Assembly: GCA_013368315.1 (NCBI GenBank)
Contig: JAACJM010000345.1
Coordinates: 1 to 64,000, forward strand
Origin: Tetrapyrgos nigripes
Taxonomy: Eukaryota; Basidiomycota; Agaricomycetes; Agaricales; Campanellaceae
Reading direction: 5' to 3'
Length of the DNA stretch: 64,000 nt
A model generated the notes under the pieces. It saw only the letters and a list, made by a program, of their open reading frames with translations, did not search any database and had not been told where the DNA came from. The translations under genes were made by a program, and so were the position numbers. Below are positions 55,372-64,000 of this stretch, piece after piece (the stretch's first letter is position 1; every line of letters starts with the position of its first letter).

Positions 55372-57659
55372 GAGGGTATGAGAGGATGCCCACTGAGCCT
55401 GGAGATGGAGGGTCTGGACAACCAGCGCCTAGACGAGACCTGAGTGGTAGTCTTGATCTGTTTGAAGTGAATCTTACTTGAAGAATAAGAACACTTCATG
55501 ATGCTCCTCACGAAACCTATCCTCAAGCACGTGTTGTGCTTAACTCTTAGACTCTGGACCGCAATCCAGGGCCTTCTTCCTCCTTCTCTATGCATGTTGC
55601 TCCCATTTCCACTCGTCTCCTGCTCATATTCATCCACATCAATGGTTCCTGGTGTCAGGCAGCGTTCTCGTTCAAGTTGACTGGATGAGGATGGAGCCAG
55701 TCAGGGTCCAGGCGGGCCTAGACCAAGCATAGCCTCCTTGAGCAAATTCTAACCTTCAAAAAGGCGACTATGTTCTGTACCACGCATTCCGAACTGGCAA
55801 TGTAGGCTCATGAACGAAGTGATTCATTCCCCATCTCTCCTGCTTTAGCTGTCCCAGGGTTGTACCTCAAATTAAGAAGGCTTGGCAGTCTTAGACGCCC
55901 ATGACTGAAGACGTAACTTTGGAGGGCTAGCTTGGGCAAAAAGCGACTTGGAGCTGGAGAAGGGAGGGCCATATTATATGTGTGCAGTGTTGATGCTGGA
56001 AAAACCTTCGGGTAAAGGCGTATTTCATTCCTTGGGCATCCGAAAGCTGTACTAATTTGCCCTTTCTCTTTTTCCAAGGTGGCGTAGGGAAGTTGAGGCA
56101 TAACTTGGAGGGAATTGATGATATGAGACTATTGAGGAATATGGAAGACTCATGTATTCTGATGGTTTCCCCTTTCTTATTGGGCAGCTTTAAGTTTTGG
56201 TATGCTACTGTGCTCTCATTCATAGCAGGACATTCATTATGCACTACAGACATTATACATTTATTGGCGTACTAGTAGTCATACGGGCACCCAAGCGACA
56301 GAGTATAACCCTCAATTTGCCTTTTTTCGAGTTCAATTCCTACAATCTGGTTCTCTGATTCCATTGGGGGATATCAATGGTCAGAAGTGTAAGTGTGTAT
56401 GTAGTATGTCTATTGGTACTGAATGGCGTTCATTTCATTGGTGCTTCGCCTGACTGGTTCTCAATGTTGATGATGTTTTGGAGTGAGTAAAAGGAAAAAT
56501 TTGCAGTCACTTGGGTCTAGAGGCCAGGACTTGTGATAAGTATCAGGGTATCTGCAGGTCTCTGCAGATAGGGCAAGGATCCTCTTTCTGTTCAAGTTCA
56601 AGTAGGTAAACGTTGGATTCACCGAGCATGTAAATAATTCTAGAATGCACAAGATGCAAGGACAAACAGAATGGAAAAAGTAACAGTAACTGTACCTCTA
56701 GAATGACTAACTGCAGCTCCAGCCCTTCCTCCTCCTTGTTCTTCAACTCTTCATTACCCTCTCTTCTTCTTTCGCCTCAAAACTGCATCTCCATTTCCAA
56801 TAACAAAATACACAATGAACAGATTAATCCCTTTGAACCCACAACTTAATTGAGGCATAGTCATCATCCATGCATTGTAAAATTCCACTTTAAAAATAGA
56901 TGTGTTGGGGAGGAATTGTTGTTAGAGGAGTTGTGTGAGTTTCATGCAGATAGAAGTAGGAATGGTTGATGTAGAAGGGAAGGAGTAAGATACCCTGGCC
57001 CCTTGGACCAAACACCCAATGTTGGCAACAACGTAAACCTCTTCATGTATCCAAACAGCCAAAGCATATCCCCCTGTTCTGATGCATTCAATGGCACCAA
57101 TTAGTATTACCTCACTTGCCACTGGAGTACTTGTCTTGAAACTTGAAGCCTGTGACTTTTTCATTGATGACTGTTCAGCTTGTATGATTTTGCAATGGCA
57201 TTACAGTACATGAATATATCACTGCAGATTTCAGACATCAGGATGCTGTTCGTTGGCAAGTAGAAACTGTCAGTAATCACATGAGTACACCCATTGCTTC
57301 TTTGAAGCACAACTAAGTATGGCCCAACTCAATTGCCACTTTCCATCAGCAGTTTTGTGCAATCACATATCATGCATCTACATGACTTGTGCCTTTGTAC
57401 ATCTACCATCAAGTGATGTACATCCCAAGTACATCCTAGCTATGACAGACAATTCTCCTGTGAATAAGTAAGTAAACATAAGCTACAATCAGTTATTCTA
57501 GTGATTGGCAGTCTGACAATCTTGTGTAGCTTGTTCAATGACAGCTCAAAATTCATCAATTTTGTCACTGGAAATCAGTACAATAACCAAAGTAAGCCTA
57601 AGGATTGGTATACATAAATGAATCTCAATTAAGCAGAATGGATTAAAGCACCAAATCCA
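55372..57659. other. no supportable gene
   Basis: Several ORFs of 60–110 codons occur on both strands (e.g. 55,362–55,637 −, 55,808–56,253 −) but switch frames and show no known motif. They may be pieces of decayed transposon proteins. AT-rich from about 56,300 onward. Confidence 0.4.
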
Positions 57660-60600
57660 TTTGAGAACTTCAATGCAGCTTATCCCAAGATAATTGAGGG
57701 GACAGGAACCTGGTTGCTTGACCATGAATCCTTCTAGAAATGGAAGAGCAATGGTTCACTGTTATGGCTCCAGGGCAAAGGTCAGTTTTCATAAAAAATG
57801 ACAAATCTCAGATCTGTTTCTCATCTTTTCTCTTATCAGCTGGTTCTGGCAAGACTTTTCTGTGGTAAGTATTCGCAAATTAGAGTAGAGTAACCTACTG
57901 AAAATTGGATTTACTCAGCACTAATGTCATCAATAATTCGAGGAAGAACAAGTCTGTGTTCTTCTACTACTTTGACACACGTAATAAGGTCAAAGTAGAT
58001 TATGAAGGATCCATCTCTTCCCTTTTATGCCAAGTGGCAAAAGAGGCTACTGAAAAGAGAAATGCATCTGCACAAAATGAACTTGAAAAGCTCTATAATA
58101 GCAGCAAGAAAGGAGATTTTCTAGTTGCAGAGAATATAGAGTCCACACTGGTTAAACTGATGATGACAATGGGTAATGCCTATGTTATTGTGGATGCAAT
58201 GGATGAATGTGCTGGGCAAACTACTAGCCTTGGTAGAGAAATTACTCACCACACTCAAAAATTGCTATGTGCTTGTAACAAGGTGTCCACATATTAATCT
58301 AACCTGCAAAGAAGTTCTGATCATCTCATGGGATAAACAGATGTCTGATATTGGTATTATTTCCAATATCAAGAAATGTGTGGATACAAATTTACAGGAA
58401 CAACTTGCTTGGTCTCCTGAACTGAAGGCTGAAATAAAAGATGCTCTAGTGAATGGTGCTAATGGACAGTAAGTATCTATTTTAAAATCTATAATTTCAA
58501 GAGTAATGTGCTAAATGATCACAACAGAATCAGATGGGTAGACTGTCAGTTGACAGCACTTGATGAGATCAAAATGCCAAAAAGGGTCAGAAAAGCTATA
58601 AAAAAGCTTGCCAAAAACTTTACAAGACATATGCCAAGAAGATGTAAAATTTGATGTAAAGGCAATTTTCCAATGGTTGCTGTTTGCTTATAGGCCATTG
58701 ACTATAGGAGAAGTTCAGCATATACTGGCTGTTGATGTGGAGGAAAAAATATTTTCACCTAAATATCTTCTTGACACTATTGAAACAGAACTACATAAAG
58801 TAGTAAACTCTAGCTCAGTGGTCATTATCCAGGCTAGTATTGAAAAGGACTGTTATGACAGTCTAACTTGCTCACCCTTCTGTAAAGGATTACCTGCTAT
58901 CAGAAGCAGCTATTCAAAGTGGTTCAGGATATTTTCAGATGAATAGTTCTCTAGCCCATGAGGTTATTTGTCAGACCTGTATCATCTATCTTTTATGCTG
59001 TGGGCAGGAATCAATTGATGAGGAGAGTTTTCCTTTAGCACATTACACTGCAAAGCATTGGTTCTTGCATTTCAATGAAATCAAGGAAGTATCTTCAGCT
59101 ATATTGAACCTTAGCTGTCAGCTCTTAAACAGTACACAGTTGAATGTATATACACCCAATACATGGGACAATAAACCACATGACATAGCACAACCTCTTT
59201 ACTATGCCAGTTATATAGGACTGAACAGTGTTGTTGTTTGTATGCTTAAACATGATAATGTCATCAGGAAAACCGTCCAAAGATAATAAAGTACTAACTT
59301 CGGAGTAATCTCTCATAGTTTTGATAATCCAGAATCTGTACCAAATTGTGGTACATTAGTGAGAATTTCTGAGGAATTAGTGATATTGTGGAGAAATTCA
59401 GGATGGTAATTGTGACATACTGTAGATTTCCAGGAGGTATCAGAAATGTTCACATACCAAAAACAACGTATGCCTGGATATTCCTCATCCTGTTAACTTT
59501 TTTGTGCATTCACAACATTCGCACTAACTTACTTTGAACTTACTGGTAATGTTCTGTATGCAACTTCTCGTTTAATTGGTGCTATCTTCCTTGATTTGAG
59601 GTTTCTGCGCAGTATCTCATCATTTGGCAAATAAATCTGCATTCAAATCTATGCAGTGTTTTTGATAACGGAAGACTGACAACTTGCTGATAATTTTTGT
59701 TAAATTCCCAATAATTTACTCAAAAATTACTTTATGTGCTCTGACTCCTATCCTATTTAACCTGAGGAGATGTAATCATGAGTTTTCGTATGCACAAAAT
59801 TATTAATATAAGTCTACATACTTGTTAGTGACTCTGAGAATGGTAGAGCAAGTACTACAGGTGGTACTAGTCCCTGATGCCTGCCCTAAAGCTATTCAAA
59901 CTCCACCAATTGAATTGTACGATCACATGCATTTTGGTTTGAATTTGGCTAACAGGTGTCTTCGTGCCTTGGTTTCCTTCCACCACCCAGCTGCACCTGT
60001 TCTCCCTGACATTTCTCCCTTCAGGCTATGCGTCGATGTAGCATGGTACATCACTACCTTTATGGACTTCTGCTGGATACTCACTATTCTTCATGTTGGC
60101 AGTGCATGACCATACTGTGGACAATTGCTCACTCCTGTTGTCACTCTCACCACTGCTGCTACTGTCTCGTCATCTATTGCCGCCGCTACTACTACTTCTC
60201 CCACTGTCACTCCTTCGTTGACTACTGGTGCTTCCTCTGCTACTAATATCACTCTGCCGTACTTAATTAGTCTTACTTTTGCGATCTCTTGCTGCTCCCT
60301 CAGCTTCCACTATCATTACCTCATTGTCCTAATTCATATCCCTCTCCTCCAGATCTCTCATGTGGTTAATCCCATTGTATACCTGATTCAACTAGTTCCA
60401 ATAATCATATCTAATGTTCATTGTAAACCGTTGAGCCTGACATGAGATAACTGATAATTATGAGAAATGCCTGAGGCAAGTGGGCTTCTCAATGGTGAAG
60501 TAAGTATCATATTTCTTGATAGTTCTGAATAGGCTGGTCATCCATGCATCCATGGCTGCGCTATGTTTGCTAGTAAAACGGAGAGTACATGGACAGACAC

Positions 60601-61600
60601 TGCAAATTAGTGAAATTTTTGGGGTTATCACGACCTTACCAGCTCATTATCTTTGGACAGTTTTCCTGATGGTTGATATTTATAGAAAGATTAAAAGTGG
60701 AGCAGATGTCAATGTGTCATGACTCGAATATTTCCGGTTATTTTCTTTCTATTTTCTTTTATTTTTCTCATCATTTATTGATTAACCAGCCATCTTTGTT
60801 TCATCTTTTGTTCATCTTTCTTGTTCATCTTTTACACACAGCCAGTTATCTCTTGTTTCATCTTTTGTTCATCTTCTGTTCATCTTTTCATGGCAGATAC
60901 TTGATTATCATTTACCAGGGACAGTAGGCTGTACTTTGATCATTCCTGACAGTTCTCTGATTCCCCTGGTTCCTTTCATCTTTTCATCAAGTTACCATCT
61001 TTTCCTTTGATTCTATTACAGTATTACTGCCTTGGCTTTGATCTTATGTATATAAACCTAGGATTGTAGCTTCCTAGTCCCCATCTTGACCTCTTCATCT
61101 TGGGACTAGATAAGCATTTCTTGTACACTATACCTTCACCTCAATGTTAACTTCGTCTTGGGACTAGTTTCTCATTGTATTGTGTCTACTGTTGCTCTGT
61201 CTATGCCTACTGCTTGAGCCAAGTGTGTGCTCTACACCACACAATGCACATGGTGGATTTTATGGAAATACTTTACAGGCTGCAAGTTATGGAGGTCACT
61301 TAGAAGTTGTAATGTTACTTTATGAAAATGGAGCTGATGTTAATGCCCAGGGTGGATATTATGGAAGTGCTTTACAAGCTGCAAGTCATGGCAGTTACTT
61401 GTAAATTGTAGAAATATTACTTGAAAAGGGGGCTGAAATCAATGTGCTTGGAGGAGAATATTCAAGTGCTTTGCATGCTGCTCAGTCTAATGAGCATTCA
61501 GATCTTATTCTGAAGTTATAGCAGCTCTTCTTAAGACAGGAGTTGATGATAATGTCGAAAATCAGAAGTATCATAGCCTCTATCAGTTTTGAATTTTTTG
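57660..61600 (+). pseudogene. NACHT–ankyrin (NLR-type) gene, decayed
   Basis: Fungal NLR proteins of this build are STAND NTPases linked to non-self recognition and regulated cell death. Recognisable in order: IIEGTGTWLLDHESF; Walker A GKAGSGKTF, split by a 59-bp intron at 57,781–57,839; Walker B VIVDAMDEC (~58,180); RWVDCQLTALDEI; LPKTLQDI and WLLFAYRPLTIGEVQHILAVD (winged-helix part); and ankyrin repeats (SGADVN, GNTLQAASYGGHLEVVMLLYENGADVN, EKGAEIN). Lesions: TAG at 57,735–57,737; frame changes near 58,255, 58,610 and 58,870; a stop near 59,284; a solo LTR at 60,715–61,241; a stop near 61,402. The stretch 59,290–60,660 matches nothing in the gene and may be further inserted DNA. Confidence 0.8.
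60715..61241. mobile_element. solo LTR with perfect 5-bp target duplication
   Basis: A 527-bp segment begins TGTCATGACTCG and ends CTACACCACA. It is flanked by CAATG on both sides (60,710–60,714 and 61,242–61,246). It holds a TATATAAACC motif near 61,048 and a repeated CTTGGGACTAG word, and no ORF. Skipping it and one CAATG joins the ankyrin frame exactly (GADVN followed by AHGGFYG), which confirms both boundaries. It is unrelated to the LTR at 46,351. Confidence 0.9.
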
Positions 61601-63503
61601 AAATGCAAATGTTACAGCTTGTGAAGACTGAGATGTTAGGTTTATAAAAATTTTCACCCAAAAGTTTTGTATGATCAAGCAGCATCTATTCTGTTAGTAC
61701 CACAAGAATTTAATATTTATGGGCTCAAAATTCCATACATATATCTACAGAATTTGTGTTAGTGTGTTCTGATTTTCACTGAATAAACTGATATTGCAAA
61801 ATTGTGAGCTTCAACATGACACTATTAGAAGAATGTAAGTATCTGGAGTAATTTCAATTATTTCTGGTAAAATGCATACCACTGTCGATGCCTATCAGTG
61901 AACTTCACCTATTTTTCTGCCCTGCCTCATTGGGATCTACTATCATGCAGGTAGTATGTTTCATATTGCTTCTAGTGCATTTCCCCATGTGAGTGTGGTG
62001 TACAGTTTATCCTGCAAATTATAGACCTCAGGGCATCAGTCAATGGAACTATGTAAGTGGAAAGAACAATTGACAATAAACCGATAGATGAATACATACG
62101 CTACATGCAACCTCCCTACATACTACGCTTTGCTGGGGTTTACACTGTGCACCCTGAACTCTGCAGCTTGATCTTTAAGTCTCAGGTCGTCAGTCGATGA
62201 GACTACGTAAGGAATGATTGGCTTTGGCTAATAGATACTAAAAATACATGCAGCTACAGCTATTACTATGTAGAAGGTTTTTACTAGGTTCCCCCCCCCC
62301 TTTTTCCTTCCCCCAGCCACCTCAGTACACCCTCCATTGTCACCCCCTTCACCTCTCTCCCCCTTTCCCACCTCTCTACCCCTATCACTCCACTTACCCA
62401 CCCGCCCAATGCTTCAACAATCCAATCTCCCCTCCCAAGAATCAACTTCCCTCCACACCCTCAAACCCTCCAATTCCCAACCTCCTCACCCCCAATTCTT
62501 TCCGCAAGGGGTACAATTGGAGGAGGGTTATTACGTCTTTGGTGTGTTGTAAAGGGGGCGTGTTGTAAACCAGATAAGTACGAGAACACAAAACACAGAA
62601 CACAGAAAACGTGAATCAGAGAAGAAAGACAACACGAAGATAGGAGAAAAAGATCAGAAGGGCAATATAGAAGGCACTCACCACAGCCCAAACCCCAAAC
62701 TAAATTGTCCCCATCGACCTCCAACACAAGATTAAGGTTAACGTTTAAGTTGAAGCCGAGAAAGCCTCCTTCTCCCTCGTCGTCATCGTTTTTTTTCGTC
62801 TTCTTCATCGGCGGGACGTCTTCGCCCAATCTTCGCGCACACCGTGAGCGTATTTTCCAATTATTTCTCTGAAGGAGAGGGCGAGGGAGGTGCGGAGACA
62901 ATGTCATTTGTCATTTGGAGAGAGGATGACCGAGAGGGAGGGGAGATGAGATCGGATTCTGCCCTCGTTTCTACGATGCAATTGGCTCTTTGAGGAATCT
63001 CGTTGTTCTCTGGATCAATCTTAGTATTCGCGGACTTAAACCGAGGAAGCGAGCAGCGAGCTCGAGAATTGAGCGTCTTGATCCAGCCCTTGTTGTATCC
63101 GATTTTTCAATATTGCAATAATCGTCAATTGCAAGGTGCGCCGATATAGCATAGAACTAAATCTGCTGGATGAATATGTCAAGAATATGTTAAGATGCGG
63201 CGCAAGCGGTCGAATTGTTTTCAGCCATATATACAAAGCTCGGAGACTTGATTGGTGTAGACGTCAGCCAGCGCTGTAGCCTGTTAGGTGGTCCACGATC
63301 AATCTCGAACGTACAACCAAGCTGCAATCGTTGCCAATAAGTAATATTTACAGCTGTACCACAGCACTTCTGTCCATGCTCCCCGTGTCATTCCTCGCAG
63401 GATACACATTACACAGTTATGATGTACACTGTACATCCAAGATGCTGATGTTCCTTTCCGTCAAATAAATAACCGGCGATAATCGCTCCAGCTGCGACGC
63501 GAT
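61601..63503. other. intergenic; low-complexity C-rich tract
   Basis: No gene was modelled. A pyrimidine/C-rich stretch lies at about 62,290–62,480. A 148-codon minus ORF (62,461–62,907) with acidic and Asn/Leu-rich parts could be an exon, but I found no matching neighbours. GC rises from about 62,700, marking the return to gene-bearing DNA. Confidence 0.4.
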
Positions 63504-64000
63504 TCATTCGGAATAGTTGGATAATAACGCTTCCTTCTCTTCTCTCCAATATATAGCCCGAGCGCCACCTTCGGGTTCGGATTCTGATTCGGCTGCAAAA
63601 AAAGAAATTATCAGGATCCGCCGGCAGTTGACAAAAAAGCGATACGCTGTGCAGAAGTTTATTATAGCTTACCTTCAACAGCAGACTCCTCGAGGTACAT
63701 GAACAAAAGGTTCACAAGGAGCACAAAGATGACGAAGAGCAGTGCGGCCAGTATGATCTCTCCAGTGCCTATGTAACTGACTTGGGAGCTGGCGGTTACC
63801 GCAGGCATTTCTGAGGCAGGCACGAGGGCGTCAGGTTGTACTGGGGATGGTGCACTTGAATTCGAGACGACGGGTAGGTGGGCTGTAGCTTGGAGTATGT
63901 AGTCCGCAGGCAGTCCTTTATATGCATGGCTTGAAGAGAATCAGCATCATTAAATGAGCAATAGCATCTAGGAACTACTTTGATTGGTATCATCTCCACA
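63504..64000 (-). CDS. membrane protein, 3' exons only (continues past right edge)
   Basis: Two terminal exons can be read on the minus strand, 63,673–63,929 and 63,504–63,592, joined by an 80-bp GT–AG intron. A further upstream exon probably ends near 63,980 (donor gtagtt). The visible protein has a Ser/Pro/Ala stalk, then a transmembrane helix (IILAALLFVIFVLLVNLLFMY) and a short, acidic cytosolic tail (EESAVEAESESEPEGG… ending LLSNYSE). This is the usual end of a type I single-pass protein or of a multi-TM protein. The 5' part and identity lie outside the window. Confidence 0.6.

Noticed and set aside
55362..56253. Overlapping minus-strand ORFs that might be a transposon gag or capsid-like protein
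   Set aside because: No motif in any frame; could not be separated from chance.
59822..60109. 95-codon plus-strand ORF inside the NLR relic
   Set aside because: No relation to NACHT or ankyrin sequence and no recognisable domain; probably inserted or random DNA.
62461..62907. 148-codon minus-strand ORF with acidic stretch
   Set aside because: It might be an exon, but I found no start, splice partner or domain that would make a gene model credible.

Overview
The window is nuclear DNA from a filamentous basidiomycete, almost certainly an Agaricomycete (mushroom-type fungus). Genes are split by many short GT–AG introns, mostly 47–100 bp. The protein families are fungal: ASF1, LTE1, SET5, a CBF1-type bHLH, Zn(2)Cys(6) clusters, F-box proteins with the agaric coiled-coil N-terminus, GH114, and a NACHT–ankyrin NLR relic. 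The mobile elements are also typical: a Ty3 chromovirus, a Helitron with DUF6570, tRNA-derived SINEs and foldback MITEs.

Layout. Positions 1–3,200 are repeat-rich and gene-poor, with a non-LTR retrotransposon tail. Positions 3,214–27,777 form a gene-dense block of moderate GC. In order it holds ASF1 (histone chaperone), LTE1-like Ras-GEF, a four-TM membrane protein, SET5 methyltransferase, a protein with several Zn2Cys6 clusters, a CBF1-like bHLH factor, an F-box protein whose 3' end is also present as a decayed tandem copy, a small unknown gene, an AT-hook ORF, a secreted Ser-rich protein and a NAPE-PLD-type metallo-beta-lactamase. Positions 27,925–35,984 hold a locally duplicated two-gene module: a type I single-pass membrane protein facing away from a four-TM protein. 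Different members survive in different copies. A second F-box gene follows at 36,194–37,843.

Positions 37,844–53,300 are AT-richer and look like a transposon graveyard: MITEs, hairpins, a tRNA-like SINE, a Helitron fragment cut by a Ty3/chromovirus, a misoriented LTR fragment and a broken ORF. A GH114 glycosidase gene (53,344–54,286) stands at the edge. Next to it lies a nearly perfect 489-bp palindromic element with a 5-bp target duplication. Positions 57,660–61,600 are a decayed NACHT–ankyrin gene with a solo LTR cleanly inserted in its ankyrin repeats. The right edge holds the 3' end of a membrane protein gene that continues beyond the window.

Functionally, the left block carries several chromatin and cell-cycle regulators, each with its own promoter (ASF1 and LTE1 share a divergent one). 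The right half is dominated by repeat turnover. I saw no obvious complete new biochemical system. The most unusual items are the tandem Zn2Cys6-array protein, the duplicated membrane-protein module with reciprocal loss, and the LTR-like full palindrome. All gene models were spliced by eye from splice sites and reading frames.
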